NCBI GenBank assembly: GCA_015061115.1
Contig: SUXE01000013.1
Span: 86,344-150,343 of the forward strand
Origin: Bacteroidales bacterium
GTDB taxonomy: Bacteria > Bacteroidota > Bacteroidia > Bacteroidales > Paludibacteraceae
DNA length: 64,000 bases
Direction: 5' to 3'
A program made the translations under genes and the position numbers. The notes beneath the pieces are model-generated. The model was given only the letters and a program-made list of their open reading frames with translations, made no database searches and was not told the DNA's origin. Positions 29,101 to 35,856 of this stretch are shown here, piece after piece (position 1 is the stretch's first letter; every line of letters starts with the position of its first letter).

Positions 29101-29140
29101 AAAATATATTTTAGAGGAAGCTGGATATAAATTTTGGTAA
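23177..29140 (+). CDS. giant SpvB/FG-GAP/RHS-repeat polymorphic toxin-like protein
   Basis: 1987 residues. A signal peptide (about 1-29) is followed by an SpvB-like domain with VDLPIATPPGVGGFKPDLRF and YNSDAADGLLGFGWMIS. Several FG-GAP/VCBS motifs follow: FADFDDDGVKDL near 313, VADMDNDGYDEF near 413, SDYNGDGLLDIAFG near 469, ADFNGDGLPDILYG near 548 and GDFNGDGKADLLFL near 618. YD/RHS repeats occupy about 980-1650 and the RHS core (YLYCLGNPVKFADPTGM) is near 1720. The last roughly 250 residues are a variable tip ending in a glycine-rich hydrophobic region. The layout parallels Tc-toxin B/C proteins: a shell that encloses a C-terminal effector. The effector activity is not recognisable. Confidence 0.92.
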   Translation: MNGVKKIVMSLRVVLVALFTSTICLRVIADDVARPRTNINTHVSQGAALVDLPIATPPGVGGFKPDLRFFYNSDAADGLLGFGWMISPLHKITTTSKTVFYDNTVEPIGSAFLLDGERLIEDKTQYDTIFYKKYADDNTTIAKYDNKFIVRLPNGNVQTYEESLPGSYCWLLQSEKDKNSNEINYYWKCTDGETHRISEIRYNQKGTDDQKVSVLFSYIKRDDPLTTLYAKRLVKTNYLLSDISVTLGDKAYREYSLTYNTWYGQRVLKQIDEKGTNGETLPPYTIQWTEEPSIYHWKNTFSTALDYLIDKNSTNWTFADFDDDGVKDLVSWGDTYVKFYSKNKDGEYVYKHQMNTPDDWKIIQPIFGCFFDPHKTDVLVKFQKNGSYKVCVGDLSSQKVLIEDAEDFIHIVADMDNDGYDEFVRYKKAMENHCADIKIFDWNNDCWGHLSFVASVQNNMTRNCKVMVSDYNGDGLLDIAFGYEYIDNWYAPEIGSEEWFDIKQWSYLEIFTNTGIKPKSELSGGGKMTFEMAKTIKFDNLMDFHTVADFNGDGLPDILYGIVDGKIDEGKTKFNYCYEKKQGILYNRENLEFEEKGLNESYSLYYPYTDKDDNKNDIKVGDFNGDGKADLLFLCANYTMKKDASRLYDLSGVWGEWKDATIAFYTSTGESFKLVSKKTISEERNCFLKSSIQIHDLDNNGISEAVHFMGYDLLTLKESGRSGYFTELDKEKLKPYLRTIEQRVMNSMVDYFVLSYERLSEEGMYSTPTVYNMPASLYNGNKVVVSKLSFTGQRVYSYKYGSLYYEKTGKGFIGFLNETVTDETSKLVTEKEWNYSRPSFIPFSYRERVFDEDGNELFLTDKSFRLAKRDDKKIYRVSLSYLKEKNYLNNTLTTTSYKDMNSAFMPQTIVTKKGDEGGITKTDKIGYDDVDGGSGSLMKRVSTYWSDKEDSSSVNLKLEANYSYDEKDRLVETIIKPTGMDEMKVTMKYDSFGNVVKVDSSSSGISKSYSFVYDKSGVNLSSATNHLGVTTRYDYSNGNLIAEHTPLGTTSYKHNGFGDVVGISYPNGSSMERRFSYLMYHGDLCLQQRDSFSTGTVTKSITNEGRLEMESSTGFGGMVSTREYFYSDGRLSTVLNTFGDKKPKRSSHTVYDKAGRVTLEKQYVDSLKYPEQRDFYGNLIYNRSVIDSVRYIYDERLTTKIHGADTIISEIDDAGRTISVTKNGKGVDFAYDAMGNMISATPQDGEPVTLEYNSIRLRTKIKDPSGGEIFTKYNGFGNILQSSQCVHKAGDTIVSKQTYNEVGQIVESQIGNQTIKFAYDEFGRPVSCGNGNHEQTIAYDKVGNIASVTEQIDSLTFTKSLSYDKIGRPVSTTSPTGLNISLNYDPYSNIEAIQCDGNQFWRLVDTDEYGKPVKETYGGIIRTTKYDNRGLPILDDVAKLMHHEYLFDVNGDMLQKKETYSKQEEVFLFDKHNRLNIWRTFEKDTLRKEIFASYDDVYGNIVSRSDSDFVFNYGEYGLSPHALTSIDAPIHGHDKENNYTYTDFKMLESASNGVDSIFITYGVDFQRRRMKIFKNDSLILTRYYFSDYEEEHYADGKVRKIDYITGPTGLVGVRISTNGTDTLLHAFTDRFGNLVMLVDEEGNVVERLAYDPWGARRNPDDWTKPDTARHLLPRGYSMHEHLDCLGLINMNARIYEPATCSFLSPDPLIADESNWLNYNRYLYCLGNPVKFADPTGMQIVTPSDMPLTGPTGVVPQNGGGAFGVVNTYWEYDPTNSCNPVWLVVEGSYNGTNNSNDYFVNYATSGNSAYAASITADHRNAIDWQISYAGAKAMEGVNVGGSGWNIFGNINNGMAFVASSAFEYVNKSMNKSLEYFVDGVSTTKDIHFKIPDVEIKGWKCPHFDVYTQKVGAVRAVSTTFKVIGGVTGVFGMGMTVSETLTGQKNWIGEGGLDLIMGAAGFFWPYGTAASAAYFGGKYILEEAGYKFW

Positions 29141-29562
29141 TTATGATATTTCGATTTTTAGATGGGATTATAGACTACTGGGTAATGCTCAACTATGTCT
29201 TTTACAAATTTTACGCACGAAGAGAAAAAGAGCCTGAAATCCGTGGTTTGATTTATGCTCCTGGATGGGTTTGGTTTAATTATTTAACTATAGTCAATAT
29301 TTTGTACCTTATAGGTATTCCATTGTTATTGACATTTCTTAATCATAAAATTATTTGTTTCGTTTTGCCATATTTTGTTTTGTTTTGTTTTAACTTCGTA
29401 TTTCTCTACCATAGAAAAAAATGGAAAGAAATCTTCAGCATTATAGATAAGAAAAGAGATACCGAAGAGGTTAAAAGAAAATATAGAAATACCGTGATAT
29501 ATATTTGGGTTTCTATAGCTTTATTGTTGATCCCTGCTTTGATTTTTGGGAAATGGCTATAA
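29134..29562 (+). CDS. candidate immunity membrane protein 1
   Basis: 142 residues, overlapping the end of the RHS gene by 7 bp. At least four hydrophobic helices are visible, including LTIVNILYLIGIPLLLTFL, IICFVLPYFVLFCFNFVFL and VIYIWVSIALLLIPALIF, with a charged loop between (KKRDTEEVKRKYR). No known family was recognised. Its position right after the toxin tip, with a translational overlap, is that of an immunity gene; this role is inferred. An ATG at 29143 is an alternative start. Confidence 0.7.
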   Translation: MVIMIFRFLDGIIDYWVMLNYVFYKFYARREKEPEIRGLIYAPGWVWFNYLTIVNILYLIGIPLLLTFLNHKIICFVLPYFVLFCFNFVFLYHRKKWKEIFSIIDKKRDTEEVKRKYRNTVIYIWVSIALLLIPALIFGKWL

Positions 29563-29595
29563 AATATTCCAACAGATCAACAATATATAGTAGGC

Positions 29596-30726
29596 GTGAG
29601 GATCTCCACAAACGGAACAGATTCCCTTCTCCATGCCTTCACAGACAGGTTTGGAAATCTCGTGATGCTTGTGGACGGCGATAAAAATATAGTTGACAGG
29701 CTTGCATACGATCCGTGGGGAGCGAGACGTAATCCTGACGACTGGACAAAGCCCGACACAGCGAGACATCTGTTGCCTCGAGGCTATTCCATGCATGAGC
29801 ATCTCGATTGTCTGGGACTCATCAACATGAACGCTCGTATCTACGAGCCAGCCACATGTAGTTTCCTCAGCCCCGATCCGCTCATTGCCGACGAGAGCAA
29901 TTGGTTGAACTACAACAGATATTTGTATTGCCTCGGCAATCCAGTGAAGTTTGCAGATCCGACGGGAATGCAGATCGTCACTCCATCAGATATGCCTCTC
30001 ACTGGTCCGACTGGTGTGGTGCCACAGAATGGAGGCGGAGCGTTTGGTGTGGTCAACACATATTGGGAATACGATCCGTCCAATTCGTGTAATCCAGTAT
30101 GGTTAGTTGTTGAGGGCAGTTACAATGGTGCCAACAACTCAAACGACTATTTTGTGAACTATGCGACATCAGGAAACTCCGCTTATGCTGCATCTATTAC
30201 GGCAGCCCACAAAAATGCGATTGATTGGCAGATTGCGAATGCAGGTGCAAAGGCGATGGAGGGAGTGAATGTTGGAAGAAATGCAACTATTGGACCATAT
30301 TCAGGAAGCTTTAATGAATGGATGGTCGAAACGCCTGAAAATTTCTTTCATGCCAAAAAGTATAATGGACATAGCATTGTGGATATAGGTTCTATTATTT
30401 CAGGCAGTATTGGAATTTCGACGGCATGGACTGAGCAAGTATTAGCTGATGCTAGTGTGGATCTTCTCAGAAATTGTGGCACCGCAGGCAAAATTATGGG
30501 AGGGGCAAGTGTTAGTATGGGAATAGCTGGCACAGTCTTGGGTGTGGTTAGTGGATGGAAAACAAAAGAGTCTGGTAATCCGAGAGGCTACTTGGATATT
30601 GGAGTCGCTTTTGCAGGAGGAGGAACGGCAATAGCTATGACAATTGGAATTATCGGCACTGGAGGATGGTTTGTTGTTATTCCTTGTGCTATTTACGGAA
30701 TTGCTGTCGGTATATATGATTGGTAA
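29596..30726 (+). CDS. orphan RHS C-terminal cassette 2
   Basis: 376 residues from a GTG at 29596, with no convincing ribosome site. The first roughly 220 residues duplicate the main protein from VRISTNGTD through the RHS core and the conserved pre-tip region ending GVNVG. DNA 29755-30078 is identical by eye to 28172-28495. The following roughly 150 residues are a different tip, starting RNATIGPYSGSFNEW and ending in glycine-rich hydrophobic segments (GGGTAIAMTIGIIGTGGWFV). It lacks the shell and signal peptide, so it is probably silent until recombined onto the main gene. Confidence 0.8.
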   Translation: MRISTNGTDSLLHAFTDRFGNLVMLVDGDKNIVDRLAYDPWGARRNPDDWTKPDTARHLLPRGYSMHEHLDCLGLINMNARIYEPATCSFLSPDPLIADESNWLNYNRYLYCLGNPVKFADPTGMQIVTPSDMPLTGPTGVVPQNGGGAFGVVNTYWEYDPSNSCNPVWLVVEGSYNGANNSNDYFVNYATSGNSAYAASITAAHKNAIDWQIANAGAKAMEGVNVGRNATIGPYSGSFNEWMVETPENFFHAKKYNGHSIVDIGSIISGSIGISTAWTEQVLADASVDLLRNCGTAGKIMGGASVSMGIAGTVLGVVSGWKTKESGNPRGYLDIGVAFAGGGTAIAMTIGIIGTGGWFVVIPCAIYGIAVGIYDW

Positions 30727-31153
30727 TTATAAAAAAATTGACAATATGATTAAAGATTTTATAGAAAAAAGTCTGGCGAGTTTTTATAATAAATGCAGGC
30801 AGACAAAGGGAACATATGAAGGAACCGATTTTGCACTTAGTGGTCTTTTAACAGTCCTTATTTTTGCTACATTTTTGCTTAGTCTTTCTTTTTTTGAAGA
30901 AATATTTGGATGGCCACTTGCATCTTGGTATAATAACATGTTTCCTACAGCGATTTCAGCGGCAATGCCTTTTTCTATTATATGCTGCTCTATAATATAC
31001 TATTGTTTGAAACATTGGAATGTACGAACTAAAGTATGTGAAAAGTATACTTCTGCTGATAGAAAACCTTTTTTTATTTTTTTGGGGATTTTATCTTTAC
31101 CATTTCTCATTCTTATAATTTTTTTGTTTTTTTGGGATTTATTACATCTATGA
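30716..31153 (+). CDS. candidate immunity membrane protein 2
   Basis: 145 residues from the ATG at 30716, which overlaps the cassette 2 end by 11 bp; an ATG at 30746 is an alternative. Three or four hydrophobic helices: LSGLLTVLIFATFLLSLSFF, AAMPFSIICCSIIYYCL and FFIFLGILSLPFLILIIFLF. It shares the general plan, an N-terminal amphipathic helix then helices with FATFLL, with the protein at 32030-32446 (MATFLLFLVYL), suggesting a family of immunity proteins. The function is inferred from position. Confidence 0.65.
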   Translation: MIGNYKKIDNMIKDFIEKSLASFYNKCRQTKGTYEGTDFALSGLLTVLIFATFLLSLSFFEEIFGWPLASWYNNMFPTAISAAMPFSIICCSIIYYCLKHWNVRTKVCEKYTSADRKPFFIFLGILSLPFLILIIFLFFWDLLHL

Positions 31154-31156
31154 TAT

Positions 31157-32018
31157 CACTTGTCGTTTCCTCAGCCCCGATCCGCTCATCGCTGACGAGA
31201 ATAACTGGTTGAACTACAACAGATACTTGTATTGTCTCGGCAATCCGGTGAAGTTTGCCGATCCGACGGGAATGCAAGTGTTAAATCCCACTTATGATGT
31301 GGAGGGTATTTACAAGTATCTCCCTTTGCCGATAAATGTGCCGGAACCAACTTTTGATTATATCGTTACCGACAACAGTTGGGAGGAGCAAGCGATGGCA
31401 ACAGTGAGATTCAACAATGCGATGTATGAGCTCAATAAGGTCATTACTGCAGGTACAAATAATGCATTGGCATTTATTGATCACGATCGCAATGCCGCTG
31501 TTCAAAGAGCTTTAGCGAATGCGGCTATGGCTTCTGCTCAGGCAGATGCGGCGGGAAAGGCGGCTGGTGATGTAGGAAGAAATGCATTAATTTCAAATAA
31601 TTGCTATGCAGTTGTTGTTAATGGAAATTATCAGAAACAAAAATTCTCTACATTCGACAAAATCAACATGACAGTGACAGGCACAAATGCCGTAATAACA
31701 AATGCTGATTTTATGCTTTATTGTGAAGAAATAAAATTGGCTTCGGATTACGGAAGAATTGGCAAGGCAATGTCTGTTGGAGGCAAAGCTTTTGGAGTGG
31801 TAGGGTCTGTGTTTGGTATGGTTGGTGGATATTTTAATATTTCAGATGGCAATTATATACGAGGAGGTTTTGACGTTGCTATGTCTATAGCCTCTTTAGG
31901 AGCAACAGGTCTTATGTGGGCAGGCTTAATTTCAAATCCTGCAGGTTGGACAATAATAGGAATATCATGTGTATATTCCGTTGCCACATTAGGATATGAT
32001 ATTTACAAATCGCATTAA
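31157..32018 (+). CDS. orphan RHS C-terminal cassette 3
   Basis: RHS-core homology begins near 31157 (CRFLSPDPLIADENNWLNYN in frame); the first in-frame ATG is at 31209, giving 269 residues. After GNPVKFADPTGMQ the tip diverges at once from the other two and has its own Ala-rich helical region (RALANAAMASAQADAAGKA). It ends in glycine-rich hydrophobic segments (GKAFGVVGSVFGMVGGYF and LGATGLMWAGLISNPAGW). There is no start signal, and it probably serves as a recombination donor. Confidence 0.75.
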
Positions 32019-32029
32019 TTATATTATGT

Positions 32030-32446
32030 ATGAAAGAGTTTTTGTATAAAAATATATCAAACATATACCATTCTTATGTAGAAAAAAATGGCACTATGAG
32101 TGGGGCTAGTACGTTATTAAGTATTTTTTTTGGATTTGTTTTCATGGCCACATTTCTTTTGTTTCTTGTTTATTTAGAAAAAAAATGGGGGTTAAATTGT
32201 AATACTTATTACATGAACATGTTTCGTATTGAACTTAGTTGTTTAGAAAGAATTAATTTGCTTCCGTGTGCTATTCCTCCATATTTATTTGGGTATTTAT
32301 GCACATATTTCTTTTTGACTCATAATAAAAGAGAAGAAAAGATATACAACATGTATGATATATGTGATAAAAAAATGGGAATTTTATTCTTTTTTCTGTA
32401 CGCATATATCCCACTCATTTTATTGATTGTATTAATAATCATTTGA
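32030..32446 (+). CDS. candidate immunity membrane protein 3
   Basis: 138 residues, 11 bp after cassette 3. Hydrophobic helices are visible at about 28-50 (LLSIFFGFVFMATFLLFLVY), about 85-100 and 115-138. The arrangement is like that of the protein at 30716-31153 (FATFLL/MATFLL in the first helix, a lone Y-x-M-F motif after it, and a charged loop before the last helix). An immunity role for cassette 3 is inferred from position and that resemblance. No Pfam-like family was recognised. Confidence 0.65.
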   Translation: MKEFLYKNISNIYHSYVEKNGTMSGASTLLSIFFGFVFMATFLLFLVYLEKKWGLNCNTYYMNMFRIELSCLERINLLPCAIPPYLFGYLCTYFFLTHNKREEKIYNMYDICDKKMGILFFFLYAYIPLILLIVLIII

Positions 32447-32521
32447 TTCTATATTTTATCTTTTATCAAAGTGTGATATTGGATTTTTTCCAAAGGGCGA
32501 AGCCCTTGCCACACCCCTTAC

Positions 32522-32541
32522 GCGAGCCCGCAAGGGCGAGC
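32522..32541. repeat. GCGAGC-type dispersed repeat, copy 5
   Basis: GCGAGCCCGCAAGGGCGAGC lies immediately before the fourth RHS fragment and is nearly identical to the thr-cluster copy at 4087-4106. It marks an edge of the RHS array. Confidence 0.55.
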
Positions 32542-32561
32542 AGAAAATATGAGGAATCGTC

Positions 32562-32741
32562 TACGAGCCAGCCACATGCAGCTTCCTAAGTCCGGATCCG
32601 CTCATTGCTGACGAGAATAACTGGTTGAACTACAACAAATACTTGTATTGCCTCGGCAATCCAGTGAAGTTTGCCGATCCGACGGGAATGCAGGTGGATA
32701 ATTATTACGATGGATACATTAAAAAATTTCGTATAATTTGA
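32562..32741 (+). pseudogene. RHS core remnant (cassette 4)
   Basis: In frame from 32562: YEPATCSFLSPDPLIADENN, then NWLNYNKYLYCLGNPVKF and ADPTGMQVDNYYDGYIKKF, ending at a TGA at 32739-32741. It is an RHS core with only about 15 residues of tip and no following immunity gene, so it is either decayed or the scar of a lost cassette. Confidence 0.75.
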
Positions 32742-32899
32742 TAATTTATTAAATAGCAATCAATTATACACTTTTTTTGAATTTTATTTAAAATATTGGC
32801 ATAGTTGGCACAGTTTTTGTAGTTAATATAGTGACGATGTGAATCGGTAATTTGTAGTTTAGTCCTAATATTAAATCCTTTTATGCTATCTATGATAGT

Positions 32900-32942
32900 A
32901 AAAAGCAGGAATTTTAACTTTTTGTTAGAATTTCTGCTTTTT
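32900..32942. terminator. large AT-rich hairpin
   Basis: AAAAAGCAGGAATTTTAAC pairs with GTTAGAATTTCTGCTTTTT with two mismatches. T-rich flanks occur on both sides, so it could terminate in either direction. The gap 32742-33177 holds no credible gene. Confidence 0.55.
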
Positions 32943-33063
32943 GTTTTGTCATTTTCTAAAAAAGATATATTTTTGTGTCGTAAAACATAAAACAAGTCAT
33001 TTTGACCACTTTTTATGTTCTAATCAAGATCTTCATATCTAAGTTATCATATTTTAGGTTTAG

Positions 33064-33099
33064 GCAGATCCCCAATTGTTTGGCGGTCTGCTTTTTTTT
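33064..33099 (+). terminator. intrinsic terminator
   Basis: GCAGATC (33064-33070) pairs with GGTCTGC (33085-33091), followed by a run of Ts. It isolates the transporter gene from the RHS locus. Confidence 0.65.
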
Positions 33100-33150
33100 A
33101 TGTCCTCGCCATAATTTAGGTTTTAGCATTCCTCATTTAGCATTTTTTCA

Positions 33151-33158
33151 TACATTTG
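33151..33158 (+). promoter_or_regulatory. -7 promoter box
   Basis: TACATTTG matches TAnnTTTG and lies 19 bp before the transporter start codon. Confidence 0.5.
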
Positions 33159-33177
33159 TATCAATAATTATAATAAT

Positions 33178-34794
33178 ATGGAAAACACTAGTTATTGCTC
33201 GTTTAAAGAGAAACTCTGTTTCGCACTTGGAGACGCGAGTGCAAACATCGCATGGAGAGGTGTCGCTGCCTTCCTTACAATCTATTACACCGATGTTTTC
33301 GGTCTTACTCCTGCTTCTGTCGGTTTGTTAATGCTTATCTGTCGTTTCAGCGACGGTGTGAGCGACGTCGCCATGGGTATGATTGGCGACATGACAAAAT
33401 CCAAATATGGTCATTTCCGTCCTTGGATACTTTGGACAGCCATTCCTCTTGGTGTGATTCTTTCTTTATTGTTTACCGCACCAGACTGGAGCTACGAAAT
33501 GAAACTCGTCTACGCATACACTACTTATATCCTCTTTACTCTGATCTATACTGCCAACAATATCCCATATGGTGCCTTGATGGCCGTGATGACTCCTAAT
33601 GAAAATGAGCGTACATCACTTGGTTCTTTCCGTATGATCGGTGCTTTCACAGGTGGTATGCTCGTACAAGGATCGCTTCTTGCGTTAGTGGCATATTTTG
33701 GCAACGTCAACCCGACTATCGATTTGGAACAAAAAGCAGAAACAGAATATGTGGTGACAGTCTCGTCGCCTGAAAACGTGAAGAATGCAAAAATCAGCAC
33801 TCAGCATGGTCTGTTCGGTAGCGTCGCTAAATTCCAGATGGAAGGAGACACAGCGGCTCCAACACTTGGAAAAAGTTTTGAAATGAAAGCTGGTGAGAAA
33901 TATACTTTCACAATCACTGGCGAAAGCGACCTGACTAAAGATAACATCTCACTTATCAACCAAAGCACAGGTTACAGCAATAGTATATATATCATGAGTG
34001 CAATCCTTGCACTATGTATGTTCCTGACATTCTGGGGAACAAGAGAGCGTGTGGCTCCAGACGAAAAACAGGAGGATAACCTTTTGCAAGATTTGAAAGA
34101 CCTTGTTAGAAACAAGCCTTGGTTTATTCTTCTTGTTGTCGGTCTCGGATTCAATATCTACAACAATTTGAAAACAGGTATCATCGCCATCTACTTCACC
34201 CACTATGTGGGCAACGCGGCACTTGCAGGAATATATTTTATAGCTTTGATGCTTATCAGTATCGTAGCAGCAATGATCACTCCTTCATTGAGTAAAAAAT
34301 TCGGTAAAAAGAACGTTTTCATCGGTTCAATGATAGCGACATCCATTGTCAACACTATGCTTTACTTCTTCGGTCCAACTCAAATTCTTATGATTTTCGC
34401 AGTCGGAATCACATCTGAACTTTTCGCAGCTATCCTCCCTACCCTGTTCTTTGGAATGCTTGGAGACGCTGCCGACTACGGAGAAAAGATGTTTGGACGC
34501 CGTGCCACTGGACTTGTTTACTCAGCCGGAAGTTTTGCGACAAAATTCGGTGGTGGTATCGCAGGTGCAATCATCGGTGCTGTGCTTGGAATGTACGGTT
34601 ATGACGGACAAGATTCATCAGCAGTCCAGAATGCCGTGCCTGGAATCATCAACCTTATGAGTTGGATCCCTGCAGTGATCTGCTTGGCATTCACATTCGT
34701 GATGTCTTTCTATCCGATCACCTCCGTCGCAGAAACAACTGCTCCAATAATTAAAGACGAATCAAAAGACTTAACCATAAACGATGAAAATTAA
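33178..34794 (+). CDS. GPH-type sugar:cation symporter (MFS)
   Basis: 538 residues of the glycoside-pentoside-hexuronide:cation symporter family (MelB-like). LCFALGDASANIAWRGVAAF, the conserved loop GDMTKSKYGHFRPWILW and the later GDAADYGEKMFGRRATGL are family marks. About twelve membrane helices are expected. Residues about 180-265 form a soluble beta-rich insertion (YVVTVSSPENVKNAK, FEMKAGEKYTFTITGES) between the sixth and seventh helices, absent from typical members and probably periplasmic. It overlaps the following peptidase gene by 11 bp, so the two are coupled. The substrate is probably a glycoside or oligosaccharide but cannot be named. Confidence 0.9.
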   Translation: MENTSYCSFKEKLCFALGDASANIAWRGVAAFLTIYYTDVFGLTPASVGLLMLICRFSDGVSDVAMGMIGDMTKSKYGHFRPWILWTAIPLGVILSLLFTAPDWSYEMKLVYAYTTYILFTLIYTANNIPYGALMAVMTPNENERTSLGSFRMIGAFTGGMLVQGSLLALVAYFGNVNPTIDLEQKAETEYVVTVSSPENVKNAKISTQHGLFGSVAKFQMEGDTAAPTLGKSFEMKAGEKYTFTITGESDLTKDNISLINQSTGYSNSIYIMSAILALCMFLTFWGTRERVAPDEKQEDNLLQDLKDLVRNKPWFILLVVGLGFNIYNNLKTGIIAIYFTHYVGNAALAGIYFIALMLISIVAAMITPSLSKKFGKKNVFIGSMIATSIVNTMLYFFGPTQILMIFAVGITSELFAAILPTLFFGMLGDAADYGEKMFGRRATGLVYSAGSFATKFGGGIAGAIIGAVLGMYGYDGQDSSAVQNAVPGIINLMSWIPAVICLAFTFVMSFYPITSVAETTAPIIKDESKDLTINDEN

Positions 34795-35779
34795 TAAATT
34801 CATAATTGTGGCAACCCTAGCATTAGGGTTGCCTTCTTGTTTCTCACAAGAGAAAAAAGCGGAGAATACGCCAAAAGTTTCAGCTAAGAAGGAAATAAAG
34901 GTTGATTTCAATGCCGACAGTGCATACAGCTACATTGCCAAACAATGTGAATTTGGTCCACGTGTTCTGGAAAGCAAAGCTCATGATAATTGCGTCGACT
35001 ACCTGACAAGTGAATTGCGTCGACATGGTGCTGATATTGTGGAAGTGCAGAAATGCGACGTGGTGGATTGGGAAAAGAAGACACGTAAAGCTGAGAATAT
35101 TATTGCTCATTTCAATCCGTCGGCAAAAAAGAGAGTTATTCTTTTCTCTCATTGGGATTCTCGCCCATGGGCGGATCAAGATGGCAATGAGAAGACGCGA
35201 AGAACTCCTATCGACGGTGCGAACGACGGTGCAAGTGGTGTCGGAGTGATTTTGGAGATCGCACGTCAGTATAAAAATTCTGATATTAAAATAGGTCTCG
35301 ACGTGGTGTTCTTCGACGCTGAAGACTTGGGTGAACCGACATTCATCACAGGAGGCAGAGGAAACAACGACTCTTGGTGTCTTGGTTCACAATACTGGGC
35401 ACAGAATTATAAAGCCGACTCCATCGCCAAACCAAAATTCGGTATACTTCTCGACATGGTGGGCGATGCAAACGCAAAATTCCATATCGACCTTACTTCT
35501 GGAAGATTGGCAAGTATAGCAGTGACCAAGATTTGGCAGACAGCCAAAAATCTAGGCTATGACAATATCTTTGAGATGCGTGAGAGCGGTTCAATCATAG
35601 ATGATCACGTATACGTAAACCAATATGCGAATATTCCGACTGTGGATATCATCGATTTCACCGCATATAGAGGATTCCCCGACACTTGGCATACACATCA
35701 GGATGTGATTGACAATATCAGCAAAAGCACTCTGAAAGCTGTAGGAGAAACGTTAATGACTGTTTTGGCTAAAGAATAA
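34784..35779 (+). CDS. M28-family lipoprotein, glutaminyl-cyclase-like
   Basis: 331 residues. A signal peptide with lipobox LGLPSC places the lipidated Cys near residue 19, so it is anchored in a membrane facing the periplasm or surface. The M28 zinc fold shows SHWDSRPWAD, DGANDGASGVGV, FFDAEDLGEP, LLDMVGD and WHTHQDVIDNI, with all metal-ligand positions present. The pattern is closest to glutaminyl-peptide cyclotransferases, which form N-terminal pyroglutamate. Aminopeptidase activity is the alternative. In T9SS-bearing Bacteroidota such a cyclase modifies exported proteins after signal cleavage, where Gln is often the first mature residue, as seen in several signal peptides here (AQ). Confidence 0.87.
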   Translation: MKINKFIIVATLALGLPSCFSQEKKAENTPKVSAKKEIKVDFNADSAYSYIAKQCEFGPRVLESKAHDNCVDYLTSELRRHGADIVEVQKCDVVDWEKKTRKAENIIAHFNPSAKKRVILFSHWDSRPWADQDGNEKTRRTPIDGANDGASGVGVILEIARQYKNSDIKIGLDVVFFDAEDLGEPTFITGGRGNNDSWCLGSQYWAQNYKADSIAKPKFGILLDMVGDANAKFHIDLTSGRLASIAVTKIWQTAKNLGYDNIFEMRESGSIIDDHVYVNQYANIPTVDIIDFTAYRGFPDTWHTHQDVIDNISKSTLKAVGETLMTVLAKE

Positions 35780-35784
35780 TTATT

Positions 35785-35806
35785 AGGGCAGGGAAATCCC
35801 TGCCCT
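35785..35806. terminator. bidirectional intrinsic terminator
   Basis: AGGGCAGGGA and TCCCTGCCCT form a perfect 10-bp stem with a 2-nt loop, followed by a T-rich tract. It ends the transporter/M28 operon and may serve the convergent acylation cluster. Confidence 0.8.
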
Positions 35807-35856
35807 ACATTTTTTGCTTACATTATCTGTCAAACAAAAGAAGGAAATAATTTTGT

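Noticed and set aside
29557..29802. Antisense frame nearly identical to one at 27908-28219
   Set aside because: The similarity is the shadow of the duplicated RHS DNA on the opposite strand, not a gene family.
32705..32995. 96-codon minus frame after the RHS array
   Set aside because: Asn/Lys/Ile-rich composition expected from AT-rich non-coding DNA, crosses a terminator hairpin and the RHS remnant.
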